Positions 51,386 to 60,388 of a stretch of DNA of 64,000 nucleotides are shown here, one piece after another. The notes under the pieces were generated by a model. It had not been told where the DNA came from, did no database searches, and saw nothing but the letters and a program-made list of their open reading frames with translations. The position numbers and the translations under genes are program-made. Every line of letters starts with the position of its first letter. Position 1 is the first letter of the stretch. The DNA is taken from the NCBI RefSeq assembly GCF_004785685.1, contig NZ_SRPF01000002.1, positions 558,001-622,000 of the forward strand. The letters run 5' to 3'. This stretch comes from Marinobacter confluentis. GTDB lineage: Bacteria; Pseudomonadota; Gammaproteobacteria; Pseudomonadales; Oleiphilaceae.

Positions 51386-53479
51386 ATGGGCAGATCGAAT
51401 GCGTTCGATCCCAACCGTTTGTACGAAACGGTTTTTTATCAAATCCTTCAGGAAGTCCATATCTGGCAACTGGAAAAAGACGCTAATGGCGCTATCCAAA
51501 CCTGGCGTCTGTTAAATGCCAACCCTGCCGCCCTGAAAAACTGGGGAAAATCCCTCAACGAGGTGAAAGGCAAAACCACTGACGAGATTTTTCCGGGGGT
51601 GGAAGCGACCAGGGCCTTCATGCCCATCGTTGAGAAAATCTTTACGGAGAAACAGCCCCATTCCTGGGAGGTCAACTTTGCAGGCACCGATCAGACCCTT
51701 CAAATGACCAGCGTGCCTGTCGACGATGATGTTTTTATCAGCACGGGCGTCGATGTATCTCACATCCGGCGATCGGAAAAAGAACTTAAAATCTCCCAGG
51801 AACGATTATCGATTGCCACTGAAGCGGCCCATATTGGTATCTGGGAGTACGACCTGCTGTCCCAAAAACTTATTTGGGACACGAGTATGTATCAGATATA
51901 CGGAGTTCCCATTTCGACTCCCGACCTGCCGCTCACGATCTGGGAAAACGGTCTTCACCAGGACGACCGAAAAAGGATCAACTATGATCTGGAAAAATCC
52001 GTAAAGACCGGAAATGATTTTGATAGTGAGTTCAGGATCATTTGTCAGAAAACGAGGCAGATAAAACACATTCATGCCCACGCTGTTTTCAAGGAAGGCG
52101 GCGCGGATGACTCGGACAAACTGATTGGCGTCAATATTGATATTTCGGATCGCAAACAAGCGCAGCAGGAAGTTGAGCTCCTCGCCTACTTCGACCCCCT
52201 GACGGAATTGCCCAACCGAACCATGATCAGTGACCGGTTAAACCAGTCACTCGCGCTCAGTGAACGCACCCAGACCTATAGCGCCCTGTTGTTCATAGAC
52301 GTTGATAATTTTAAAAAAATTAACGACACCGCAGGCCATGCCGTAGGCGACGAACTACTCACTGAATTTGCACGCCGGGTCAAAGACAAAATCAGAAAAG
52401 CGGATACTCTCGGCCGGTTCGGTGGTGACGAGTTCGTCATCATTCTCAATAGCCTGAGCGGAAACCTGAAAACCGCGATCTATTTGTCTGATCAGTTTGC
52501 CCATAAAGTCGTCGAACTGATCCGGGAACCGTTTGCCATTTCCACAGGACCGGAAACGATCACGGCAAGTTTTGGCATCACGCTCTTTAAAGGAGGAATC
52601 TCAGCCGGTGACGTGCTTCGCGAAGCGGATTTTGCGATGTACAAGGCCAAGGAATCTGGCCGAAATCAGATACACTTCTACAACCCTGACATGCAAAGGC
52701 TTTTTCTGGAGAGAGTCCAGATAGAAAACGACCTGCTTACCGCAATAAACGCTGGCCAGATCGAGGTTCACTATCAGCTACAGGTGCATGAAGACGGCAC
52801 GATCCGAGGCGCAGAAGCGCTCGCACGATGGCGTCATCCAACCAAAGGTTTTATTTCACCCGACCAGTTCATAGGCATTGCCGAAGACTCCGGCCAGATT
52901 CAGGAGCTTGGTTCATGGATCTTTATCAAAGCTTGCAGTGACCTGAAAGACCAGATTCAGCCATACGTCGATCCAGAGTTTGTCATGGCGATTAACGTCA
53001 GCTCTCTGCAGATCTTTGAGAAAGAGTTCACCGACACAATCCAGCAACAGATAGAGACAACCGGCGTTAATCCCTCACAGGTCAAAATCGAGATTACGGA
53101 AAGCGCCATTATTGATGGGCCAGAGGATATTCACGAAAAAATGCTCACGCTGAAAGCGCTCGGCGTCAGATTTTCCCTCGACGATTTTGGTACGGGCTAT
53201 TCCAGCTTGACCAGTCTTAAGAACTTGCCCATCGACGAGTTAAAAATTGACCGGTCCTTCGTGCACGACGTCCTTCTGGACCGGAACAGCTCAGCCATCG
53301 CAAAATCCGTCATTGTTCTTGCCCAATCGCTGGGTTTGGAGGTTGTTGCCGAGGGCATCGAGACGAACAGCCAGATGACCGCACTCAAAGACATGGGCTG
53401 CCATGCCTTCCAGGGCTACCTCTTCAGCAAGCCCCTGCCTTTAGATGACTTTCTGTCGATCATTAAAAACACCCGTTGA
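51386..53479 (+). CDS. PAS-GGDEF-EAL dual c-di-GMP protein
   Basis: A 697-residue soluble sensor. Two PAS-like domains occupy about 10-130 and 140-265, then GGDEF (about 270-435) and EAL (445-695). The cyclase site is intact (LGRFGGDEFVIIL), with an intact inhibitory RKAD five residues upstream. The phosphodiesterase motifs are also intact: GAEALARW, INVSSLQ, EITESA, DDFGTGYSSLTSLKNLP, KIDRSFV and EGIE. Both activities may exist, or the cyclase may only bind GTP to regulate the EAL domain. CAGGAGAG precedes the ATG at 51386. Single gene; no membrane helix. Confidence 0.94.
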   Translation: MGRSNAFDPNRLYETVFYQILQEVHIWQLEKDANGAIQTWRLLNANPAALKNWGKSLNEVKGKTTDEIFPGVEATRAFMPIVEKIFTEKQPHSWEVNFAGTDQTLQMTSVPVDDDVFISTGVDVSHIRRSEKELKISQERLSIATEAAHIGIWEYDLLSQKLIWDTSMYQIYGVPISTPDLPLTIWENGLHQDDRKRINYDLEKSVKTGNDFDSEFRIICQKTRQIKHIHAHAVFKEGGADDSDKLIGVNIDISDRKQAQQEVELLAYFDPLTELPNRTMISDRLNQSLALSERTQTYSALLFIDVDNFKKINDTAGHAVGDELLTEFARRVKDKIRKADTLGRFGGDEFVIILNSLSGNLKTAIYLSDQFAHKVVELIREPFAISTGPETITASFGITLFKGGISAGDVLREADFAMYKAKESGRNQIHFYNPDMQRLFLERVQIENDLLTAINAGQIEVHYQLQVHEDGTIRGAEALARWRHPTKGFISPDQFIGIAEDSGQIQELGSWIFIKACSDLKDQIQPYVDPEFVMAINVSSLQIFEKEFTDTIQQQIETTGVNPSQVKIEITESAIIDGPEDIHEKMLTLKALGVRFSLDDFGTGYSSLTSLKNLPIDELKIDRSFVHDVLLDRNSSAIAKSVIVLAQSLGLEVVAEGIETNSQMTALKDMGCHAFQGYLFSKPLPLDDFLSIIKNTR

Positions 53480-53719
53480 GTCAATTGACTCGGCCGGAAA
53501 TCCGGCGCCAGCCGCACCGTGGCAACAGGCTTCACTGATCATATCCCAGCACATGGCCTGCCGGTTTACCGACATTACCTGAAGAAAAACCGCCCCGTTT
53601 TGCCTGGAACATTGCTCATTATTTGACCAGCGCCTATAACTAATAAAGATGTTACCTGTAATCGTCATCAGCGCTGGTCACACCTTCCAACAACAACAAG
53701 GCAAGCAAGGAGAAGGAAC

Positions 53720-54946
53720 ATGCAATCGGAAGCAGCACTTCAGCAAGACCGGAATAACCCTGGCCTGGAAAACCCCACGCGCAGAAGCCTTCTGCTTGGC
53801 AGCGCCGGGGCCATGGCCGCGGTGAGCCTCCTGGGCTTTATACCGCTCGCAAAAGGCGAGGAACCCAAATCATTGCCCGATTATGCCGCCTGGAAAGAGC
53901 GCAATGCCCTGATTGTGCATAGCGCCAACACGATGGAGACCAAAAGGGGTGCCATCGGCAACGGCGTCATCACAGCCAGTGATCGCCTCTTTGTTCGCAA
54001 CAACCTGCCCGCACCTCCGGAGGCGGTAACTGAAAATCCGGATGTCTGGGAAGTTAACATCGAAGGTGTCAAAAATCCCCGAACCCTTACCGTCGGGGAA
54101 CTGAAAAAGATGGGCGTTACCACCACCGCCTCGGTACTTCAGTGCTCCGGAAACGGCCGAGCCTTTTTCCCTCATGGTGCGGGTGGTACCCAGTGGTCGG
54201 TTGGTGCCGCCGGTTGCGTTATGTGGACGGGCGTACCCCTGAAAGATGTTGTGAAAGCCCTCGGAGGGACCGTAGCGGGTGCGAAGTACATCACCAGCAC
54301 GGGCGGCGAAACCCTGCCTGACGGGCTTGACCCCAAAACGGTCGTGGTCGAGCGATCGGTACCGACCAGAGCACTGGAAACGGCGATGCTGGCGTGGGAA
54401 ATGAACGACGAGCCCCTCAGCAATACCCATGGCGGCCCCCTGCGCATGGTGGTGCCGGGCTACTACGGCGTTAACAACGTCAAGTATGTGAAGAACATTG
54501 CCTTCACCGAGAATCAGACCGATGCCAAGATCCAGGCCTCGGGTTACCGCATCCGGGATGTGGGGGTGAAAGGCGCCCCGGACCAACCCTCGATGTGGGA
54601 GATGAACGTCAAATCCTGGGTGACCGCGCCTCTGACAACCGGCAGCAGTGGCCGGAACATGATCTACGGCGTCGCGTTTGGCGGCACGGTAGCGCTTGAA
54701 AAAGTGGATGTTTCGGTTGATGGCGGTAAAACCTGGAAGCAGGCCCGGTTCCTGGGGCCGGACCTTGGCCCCCACGCCTGGCGACCATTTGTCATGGCAG
54801 CGGACCTGCAACCCGGCGAACATCGTATTGTCAGCCGGGCGACCGACGTTGAAGGCAATAGCCAGCCGGAAGGCCGGACCGATAATGAGCGTGGCTATGG
54901 CCACAATGGCTGGAAAGACCACGGCGTCACCGTCGCGATCAGCTGA
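53720..54946 (+). CDS. sorA: Sulfite dehydrogenase molybdopterin subunit (SorA/SoxC-like)
   Basis: Periplasmic sulfite-oxidase-family enzyme of 408 residues. A twin-arginine signal is present (TRRSLLLGSAGAMAAVSLLG). The molybdenum Cys is in TASVLQCSGNGRAFF; other conserved parts are GVPLKDVV, THGGPLRMVVPGYYGVNNVKYVKNIAF and the C-terminal dimer domain (VDVSVDGGKTWKQARF). The cytochrome c gene that follows 60 bp downstream matches the SorB arrangement, so electrons from sulfite go to a heme protein. SorA and SoxC are closely related; with no other sox genes in the window, SorA is the better name. Confidence 0.92.
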   Translation: MQSEAALQQDRNNPGLENPTRRSLLLGSAGAMAAVSLLGFIPLAKGEEPKSLPDYAAWKERNALIVHSANTMETKRGAIGNGVITASDRLFVRNNLPAPPEAVTENPDVWEVNIEGVKNPRTLTVGELKKMGVTTTASVLQCSGNGRAFFPHGAGGTQWSVGAAGCVMWTGVPLKDVVKALGGTVAGAKYITSTGGETLPDGLDPKTVVVERSVPTRALETAMLAWEMNDEPLSNTHGGPLRMVVPGYYGVNNVKYVKNIAFTENQTDAKIQASGYRIRDVGVKGAPDQPSMWEMNVKSWVTAPLTTGSSGRNMIYGVAFGGTVALEKVDVSVDGGKTWKQARFLGPDLGPHAWRPFVMAADLQPGEHRIVSRATDVEGNSQPEGRTDNERGYGHNGWKDHGVTVAIS

Positions 54947-55009
54947 TACACCCAGAGGAGCCGCCCGAAATCAGGGCGGCCCCACCCAGCATTCTCAGAG
55001 AGACGTGAT

Positions 55010-55330
55010 ATGAGACTGATTGCCCTATTGTTTGTTGTTCCCCTGTTTGGCTTGTCGCCTCTCGTCCAGGCCAGCGACATCGAAAAGGGAAAAAAGGTAT
55101 TCACCCAGGAAGCACAGCCTGCCTGTGCTGTATGCCATGCCCTTGCAGACGCTGGCTCTACCGGCGCTATCGGCCCGGACCTGGATGAATTAAAACCATC
55201 GAGGGAAGCCGTGATCAACGCCGTCACCGGCGGCGTTGGCATTATGCCGGCGTTTGAAGAATCCCTGTCTGCAGAGCAGATCCAGGCTGTGGCGGCTTAC
55301 GTTGCCAAGGTAACAGGCGGGGATAGGTAA
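55010..55330 (+). CDS. sorB: Cytochrome c subunit of sulfite dehydrogenase (SorB-like)
   Basis: A 106-residue periplasmic mono-heme cytochrome c. Signal peptide 1-21 (LIALLFVVPLFGLSPLVQA). One heme-binding site CAVCH; the axial Met is in GVGIMPAFEESLSAEQI. It accepts electrons from SorA, encoded 63 bp upstream on the same strand, consistent with a SorAB sulfite dehydrogenase. CAGAGAGACGTGAT lies before the ATG. It is the last gene of the unit; the outer-membrane protein gene converges on it. Confidence 0.9.
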   Translation: MRLIALLFVVPLFGLSPLVQASDIEKGKKVFTQEAQPACAVCHALADAGSTGAIGPDLDELKPSREAVINAVTGGVGIMPAFEESLSAEQIQAVAAYVAKVTGGDR

Positions 55331-55383
55331 GTCGCCAAACAATAGCCCTATCCCCGGCTCCCACTGCCGTTAGCAGTGCAGAC

Positions 55384-55923
55384 TCAGAAGTGCACAGTCA
55401 GACCCAAGCCGATGCCGTCCACGGTGACATCGTCTTTGTCAGCATAACGCATGTATTCAAGATTGCCCGATAACTCCTCGGAAAGTGCAATGTTCACGCC
55501 CACACCGTAGGAAAGGTCGGAATCATCCTCTTTGGCCGATCCCAAGGGGCCATCCACTTCCAGTTCATAGCGGGTAAAACCGAGAATCCCGTAGGGCGTT
55601 ACCGGGGACTCATTCACCGCATTGATGGTTGCGTAACCGCCAAAGAAGCTGTTAACCGACAGATCGTTACCAAAACCCAGATCCTCATCGGCAACGCCAA
55701 AACCGGCACGGGCCTCAAGGCCTAGGATCGGAGTAACATAGCCACCTACCTTTGCCGACAGCGTTCCCAGGTCTGCGTCGAAGCCATCGCCTTCAACATC
55801 AACGAAAGTGTAATTGCCCCCCGCATAGAGACTTCCTCCGCCGGATTTGTACATATCGGCGGATGCGGTCGCAGAAAGTGTGCCCAGGGCTGCAATCGAA
55901 ATAAAAGAAAAAAGCCTGTTCAT
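55384..55923 (-). CDS. Outer-membrane beta-barrel protein (OmpA/OmpW-like)
   Basis: A 179-residue protein with signal peptide (about 1-22, FSFISIAALGTLSATASA) and eight or so amphipathic strands ending in Phe (GLGLTVHF), the usual outer-membrane terminal residue. Gly/Tyr-rich strand repeats (SLYAGGNYTFVDVEG, SVNSFFGGYATINAV, SDLSYGVGVNIAL) fit the small porin-like beta-barrel family. The ATG at 55923 is preferred; a GTG at 55935 would have almost no spacing from GGA. Function unknown. It converges with sorB. Confidence 0.85.
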   Translation of the reverse strand: MNRLFSFISIAALGTLSATASADMYKSGGGSLYAGGNYTFVDVEGDGFDADLGTLSAKVGGYVTPILGLEARAGFGVADEDLGFGNDLSVNSFFGGYATINAVNESPVTPYGILGFTRYELEVDGPLGSAKEDDSDLSYGVGVNIALSEELSGNLEYMRYADKDDVTVDGIGLGLTVHF

Positions 55924-56102
55924 AGTCTGACTCACTCCATCAGGTTATCGGATTGCGGGGCAGAGATGCCCTCCGCACCTCACCATGAGGCTTCAGCCCC
56001 TACAAAAACATAGGCAATGACCGAAGATTTCCTAGACGTAATCCAAGAGCTCGCGGGATTACACCATCGAGTAACTGGGCACCACCTGGCCCATATCCAG
56101 GC

Positions 56103-56543
56103 CTAAGTTAATCCCTTCGAACGAAGCCACTGGCTGATCTGGGCATGGTTCATGGCGCCGCTCTGGCGGGCGACCTCCCGGCCACCCCGGAACAGAATCA
56201 GCGTGGGAATGCTGCGAATACCAAACTGGCCGGACGGCCCAGGCGCCTGTTCGGTATTGAGTTTGGCAAAGCGGACCCTGCCCTGCCATTCCCTGGCGGC
56301 CTGTTCATACTGAGGCGCCATCGCCTTACAAGGGCCGCACCAGCTGGCCCAGAAGTCCACCAACACAGGCACATCACTGCGCCCGGTGTGGGTCGCAAAG
56401 GTCTGCTCGGTCAGCTCCAACAGCTGATCGGGCCAAAGCGGTTGCTTGCAGGCACCACAGTTACCGCCGGCGGACAGCTTGGCGGCCGGTACCCGATTGG
56501 TTTTGTGGCAATGGGGACACACCAGGTGTCGGATGTCGGTCAT
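56103..56543 (-). CDS. trxC: Thioredoxin 2 (zinc-finger thioredoxin)
   Basis: A 146-residue cytoplasmic disulfide reductase. The N-terminal zinc module has two CxxC motifs (CPHCHKTNR and CGACKQPL), the hallmark of TrxC. The thioredoxin domain follows with FWASWCGPCKAMAPQY and the cis-Pro in RSIPTLILF. E. coli TrxC is 139 residues. In that species it belongs to the OxyR response; no OxyR site was sought or seen here. Confidence 0.95.
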   Translation of the reverse strand: MTDIRHLVCPHCHKTNRVPAAKLSAGGNCGACKQPLWPDQLLELTEQTFATHTGRSDVPVLVDFWASWCGPCKAMAPQYEQAAREWQGRVRFAKLNTEQAPGPSGQFGIRSIPTLILFRGGREVARQSGAMNHAQISQWLRSKGLT

Positions 56544-56609
56544 GGTGGATCTGCCTCTGATTGATCGGATGCTAGAAATAATCAGGGCAGATGAGCGGAA
56601 ATCAAGCAG

Positions 56610-57101
56610 CTAGGAAAAGCCCAACTGCTGCCGCAAGCTCATCGCTTCTGGCGCAATCATGAGCCAGCCAAGGGCGCCGAGGTTTGCCAGCACTGCAAGC
56701 CAGAAAACGCATTGATAGCTGCCCTTCCGCGTTTTATGCCGGAACATCTGTTGGGCCATCAGCGCGCCTGGCCAGCCACAGCAAAGCTCAAAAAGGTGCA
56801 ACGTATTTTCCGCCGTACGCTGCCCGCCACGCTGCGCGGCCGCTTTGTCCATCCCGTACATCACGAACAACAGCAGGCTGACACCACCGTAGGCCGCGAG
56901 AACAGAAACAGGCAGGTAACGCTGATAGAAAAGACCCTCACCGAAGAAACCACCGAGACCCTTTACGCCATCGGCGCCGAGGACCGTATCGTTGGCATTT
57001 CCGGGCATGCTGGGCCTGGCCGAAAATTCCGCCCAGAGCAAGTGGCTGAGCGACGGGCTGGATGCGTTGTGTGGGATTATTGATCGGGTGTAAACGGACA
57101 A
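56610..57101 (-). CDS. DUF1294 membrane protein
   Basis: A protein of up to 163 residues with two to three membrane helices. The C-terminal DUF1294 domain is plain: LLLFVMYGMDKAAAQRGGQRTAENTLHLFELCCGWPGALMAQQMFRHKTRKGSYQCVFW. In many proteins it follows a cold-shock domain; here the N-terminal 50 residues do not look like one. The start is uncertain: TTG at 57101 or ATG at 57008 (132 residues); neither has a strong ribosome-binding site. Function unknown. Confidence 0.75.
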   Translation of the reverse strand: MSVYTRSIIPHNASSPSLSHLLWAEFSARPSMPGNANDTVLGADGVKGLGGFFGEGLFYQRYLPVSVLAAYGGVSLLLFVMYGMDKAAAQRGGQRTAENTLHLFELCCGWPGALMAQQMFRHKTRKGSYQCVFWLAVLANLGALGWLMIAPEAMSLRQQLGFS

Positions 57102-57134
57102 GAAAATAAATCTGTCCCAGTTTTCCGCCGATCC

Positions 57135-57593
57135 TTACCATTGCTCTCTGTCCTCCGCGCTTTCCTCAGCTTCAACCTCGGCCCTCCGCGCTTCGATTTC
57201 TCTCTGCTTTTCCTTTGAAGTAGGCATACGCCCGGTTTTCTCCAGCCTCTCGCCGACCCATTTGTGGTAAAGCTTCGCCAGCGCCGGCCGTATAACCGGC
57301 AGACCAATCAGCCAGGCCAGAGGTTTCAGCAGCCAGACCCGCGACATCAACAGGATATAGGCATCCAGTTCCCGGTGGATGTTGCCCTGGCCATCCTCCA
57401 CATGGAGCTCCTGAAGCGCTGCTTCCGGGTCTATACCAAGCTCCTTCAACTCATCGTCACGGCCAGTGATATCAACCCACTCCACCGATTCGCCGGTCCT
57501 GCCCGCGAGTCGCTCATAGAGCCTGCGGTCCTTGACACAGCTCGGGCAGGCGCCATCGTAGAACACGCGAAGCTGATCGCCTGGTGCCGTCAT
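57135..57593 (-). CDS. DCC-family thiol-disulfide oxidoreductase (DUF393)
   Basis: A 152-residue protein of the DCC family. The signature DGACPSC (RVFYDGACPSCVKDRRLYERL) gives it the name (Asp, Cys, Cys). The middle has EWVDITGRDDELKELGIDPEAALQELHV and the C-terminus a long acidic/basic helix (SKEKQREIEARRAEVEAEE). AAGGGAGAGGGCT precedes the ATG at 57593. Reactions of the family are presumed thiol-disulfide exchange. It is divergent from the broken RNase Z gene, with the repeat copy 2 between them. Confidence 0.9.
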   Translation of the reverse strand: MTAPGDQLRVFYDGACPSCVKDRRLYERLAGRTGESVEWVDITGRDDELKELGIDPEAALQELHVEDGQGNIHRELDAYILLMSRVWLLKPLAWLIGLPVIRPALAKLYHKWVGERLEKTGRMPTSKEKQREIEARRAEVEAEESAEDREQW

Positions 57594-57665
57594 AGCCCTC
57601 TCCCTTCGTTGCAGCACGTTCACTTGAATACACGATAAAGCAATGTCTAGTGTTAACAAGTAGGT

Positions 57666-57720
57666 TGGGGTCAGACCCCAAGACATTTGATGCCGCAAAA
57701 CGACATGGGGTCTGACCCCA
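57666..57720. repeat. Dispersed near-palindromic repeat, copy 2 (with inverted arm)
   Basis: TGGGGTCAGACCCCA then AGACATTTGATGCCGCAAAA (57666-57700), then CGACA and TGGGGTCTGACCCCA (57706-57720), the exact reverse complement of the first 15-mer. Copy 1 at 48289-48323 lacks the closing arm. The full form can fold as one large hairpin or as two small ones, the pattern of a REP-type doublet. Confidence 0.88.
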
Positions 57721-57740
57721 TTTGAACAAAGCGAGGAACC

Positions 57741-58590
57741 ATGGAATTCACTTTCCTGGGCACATCCGCCGGAACCCCCACACGGTCACGCAACGTCACC
57801 GGCCTGGCCCTGTGCCACTCCGGCCCCAAACCCTGGTACCTGGTGGACTGTGGCGAAGGTACGCAGCACCAGTTGATGCGTACTCGCTACTCGGTGATGC
57901 AGTTGCGGGCCATATTCATCACCCACATCCACGGCGACCACACCTTCGGTTTGCCGGGGCTGCTCACCAGTGCCTCCATGCTCGGCCGTACGGAGCCACT
58001 GGATATCATCGCCCCCGTCCAGGTGCAGCACCTGATCACCGCAGTGATGGATAACAGCGACTCCACCCTGGGCTACCCGCTGAACTTCATAGACTCCGAA
58101 GCGCCCAACTTCCACTGGCAGGATGAGCAGTTCAGCGTGAGCGCCGTCGCGCTGTCCCATCGCGTTTCCTGTCGCGCTTATGTGTTCACCGAAACGAAGC
58201 TGGAGCGACAACTGCTGCAGAACAAACTCCGCAAGGATGGTATCGAACCCGGCCCTGCTGGCCGAGGCCTGCGAAGGCGCCCATGTTTTGATCCACGAAG
58301 CCACCTATACCCAGGACGTGGCCGACCGCGTCGGGCCATGGCCGCAACACAGTTCTGCCGAGCAGGTGGCAAGATTCGCCCAGCAGTCACAGCTTCCCAA
58401 CCTGGTGCTGACTCACTTCAGCTCCCGTTACCAGTCGGGGCCTGGCGGCGCGCCTCATATCAATCAACTGGCTGCCGAAGCCATGCAGCACTACCAGGGC
58501 CAGTTGTTCCTGGCTCGGGATTTCGATACCTACCGGTTGGCGAAGGATTTATCGCTCAGCTGCCTGACAATCGAGAGCACAACCCCATGA
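57741..58590 (+). pseudogene. rnz: Ribonuclease Z gene broken by internal deletion and frameshift
   Basis: RNase Z removes 3' trailers from pre-tRNA. The first 170 codons are clear (MEFTFLGTSAGTPTRSRNVTG, zinc motif THIHGDH in FITHIHGDHTFGLPG). Near 58245 the frame changes. The next frame continues with the C-terminal part (NPALLAEACEGAHVLIHEA, HSSAEQVARFA, LTHFSSRY). Comparison with E. coli ElaC from memory shows that about 40 residues between the two are missing, including the metal-bridging Asp (FGDTGP region). A sequencing indel cannot explain the loss. In genomes with encoded CCA ends RNase Z is often dispensable, so loss is tolerable. The 3' end overlaps the convergent protease gene by 35 bp. 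Confidence 0.8.
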
Positions 58591-59914
58591 CCCGCTCCAG
58601 CATCGGGTCCTTGCCTTCCTCGCGCCCTTTTCGGCCTAAATACTTGAGACGGATGTGTGGCGGGATGCCGACATCTTCATAAAACTCCCCGTCGTAAGCC
58701 CGATAGATTTCATTGGACAAGGTCAGGTGCCAGGCATTGGGCAGATGACGCTCGAGCGTGTCGGAAAGGATGCCCTGGGTAGGCTCGCCAATCAGGGTGA
58801 GACGGGGATGCTGCAGCAAAGAGAGCACGAAGATTTCTGCGGCACTGGCCGTAAGCTCGCTGGTCAGCACAAACAGGTTGCCCTGATAAGTCTCATCGGC
58901 TGGCGTGACATAGACAGACTGCTTTCCGGTGAATCCATTGCCATGACGGGCTGACTTGGTGAAAGCCAGCCGTTTGCGATCCATCAGGTACGCGGCAAAG
59001 CGCAATGCAACCCCATCGAAGCCCCCACCATTGTTGCGAAGATCGATCACCAGATTGGGGAGCTCGCCAACATCGGCCAGCACCCTCTTCATCACATTGT
59101 CGACCGCATTGAGATCCGCAGCCGGTTTGCCTGACTTGCCGCTTTGCCCGGCCATGGCCCGGATGTTCAGGTAACCGATGTGGTCATTAAGCCGCCCCCA
59201 CTCCACTAGCCGGTTGCCGCCACGGCTAACGGCGCCTGAAAGATAATCCTCATGGATCAAGTCACGGGCCGACTCGTTGACCTCGCCCAGGTAGCTGGTG
59301 AGCTCACGGTCATCATTGGCCTCTTCAAGTTCCCGCGTCAGCCGCCTGAAGAGCGCCGGCTCGGCACCTGCCCGGTAATGACCCAAGGCGGAATGCAGGC
59401 GAATATGGCCATCCTTCAAGGGCCGAAGCATCGCAACCATGACGGCAAAGAGCGTTTCCTGTGATGGGTTCGCGTTAATCTGGGGAAGATAGTCATGATG
59501 CGCCCGGTCCCAGGCCACACCCTTGAGTTCAAACAGGGCGTATTGCTCGTGAAAGGTTCGCCAGAAAACGTCAAAGTTGAATTGCGGATCCTTTGCGTTA
59601 TGCCTGCGACTTTCAGTGACACTGGCGGGCAATCCTTTCAGGCGACGGAAGCTGATCCGTGCTACGCCCGTTACCCGATGGGCACTGAACGCCTGGCCAC
59701 CCAGCGATACCACCAAATCTTCGTAATAGTGATCGAGTTCTTCAATGCTGCCCTCATGAATCTTCAGGCAGCTGATGCTGGTTTCTTCAAAAAGGGTGTA
59801 CCCATCCTCCTCGATCAGCAACACAGTGCCGTAACCCTGGGAACGCCAGACACCCTGCAGGCTTGCAAAATCAGGGCTCGAAAGAGAACTGTCGCGGCGT
59901 TGGGCGGGTTTCAT
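58556..59914 (-). CDS. S41-family tail-specific protease
   Basis: A 452-residue protein without an obvious signal peptide. The S41 catalytic domain is at about 240-430: VIDLRNNGGGFDGVALRFAAYLM, LTSELTASAAEIFVLSLLQ (nucleophile Ser in SAAE) and LIGEPTQGILSDTLER. The Lys of the CtpA dyad (GEKTFGKG) is absent, so it is the S41B/tricorn-like group, which uses a different mechanism. There is no PDZ domain visible. GGAGACCGCT precedes the ATG at 59914. Substrates are unknown. Its 3' end overlaps the rnz pseudogene by 35 bp. Confidence 0.85.
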   Translation of the reverse strand: MKPAQRRDSSLSSPDFASLQGVWRSQGYGTVLLIEEDGYTLFEETSISCLKIHEGSIEELDHYYEDLVVSLGGQAFSAHRVTGVARISFRRLKGLPASVTESRRHNAKDPQFNFDVFWRTFHEQYALFELKGVAWDRAHHDYLPQINANPSQETLFAVMVAMLRPLKDGHIRLHSALGHYRAGAEPALFRRLTRELEEANDDRELTSYLGEVNESARDLIHEDYLSGAVSRGGNRLVEWGRLNDHIGYLNIRAMAGQSGKSGKPAADLNAVDNVMKRVLADVGELPNLVIDLRNNGGGFDGVALRFAAYLMDRKRLAFTKSARHGNGFTGKQSVYVTPADETYQGNLFVLTSELTASAAEIFVLSLLQHPRLTLIGEPTQGILSDTLERHLPNAWHLTLSNEIYRAYDGEFYEDVGIPPHIRLKYLGRKGREEGKDPMLERVMGLCSRLSGS

Positions 59915-60229
59915 AGCGGTCTCCAGATTCATTTCTGTTGTTTTCAGACGTCAGGCTACAGTCACACCACCATTGCACCTTTCTTCGCCGTAAAAAAGTA
60001 TTTTCATTTAGGCTATGCGCCACGGGCAGAAGGAGCAGGAAGACACCGAGCTGATTCACGGTGATCTGCCCGAGGTTGGTATTGGGATCCTAATTTGGCC
60101 GGAGATTGACGCCATGAATTGGCCGCTTGGGTCGCAAAGCGAACATTCAGGAAGATAGACCAACGCTCTCGCTACCAGAAATTCCGCCTCGTTTTAGGAG
60201 TGTACTCAGAAACGGGGTAGAACCCCTTC

Positions 60230-60248
60230 TTGAATGATGATTATTGTC
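60230..60248. promoter_or_regulatory. Possible distal Fur box
   Basis: TTGAATGATGATTATTGTC matches 13 of 19 positions of the Fur consensus GATAATGATAATCATTATC. It is 140 bp upstream of the receptor start and weaker than the box at 60300. Confidence 0.45.
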
Positions 60249-60299
60249 TTAATCAAGAGAAACATTGCCTGCAGCCCGCAAATCTAATAATTTGCATTT

Positions 60300-60318
60300 C
60301 TAAATCGTAATCATTATC
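60300..60318. promoter_or_regulatory. Fur box upstream of the TonB-dependent receptor
   Basis: CTAAATCGTAATCATTATC matches 14 of 19 positions of the Fur consensus, including an unbroken run of 11 (TAATCATTATC). It is 70 bp before the receptor start codon, in the position expected for iron-dependent repression. Confidence 0.7.
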
Positions 60319-60388
60319 GTTTGCGTTTTATGGGAGCCCAACATCTGCTGCCTGCGGCTTTAAATACACCAAAAACGAGTTAACCCTC

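Larger units (their letters stand above)
59915..60388. promoter_or_regulatory. Intergenic region upstream of the TonB-dependent receptor
   Basis: This 474-bp gap is divergent between the S41 protease and the receptor. The right third is AT-rich and holds two Fur-like boxes. The middle (60015-60158) contains a 47-codon frame, starting ATG CGC CAC, that has no ribosome-binding site or family resemblance and is probably chance. I see no RNA gene. Confidence 0.5.

Noticed and set aside
55362..55378. CACTGC-CGTTA-GCAGTG between sorB and the outer-membrane protein gene
   Set aside because: Six-bp stem without T tract; weak terminator at best.
60015..60158. 47-codon frame upstream of the TonB receptor
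   Set aside because: No ribosome-binding site and no protein-like pattern.
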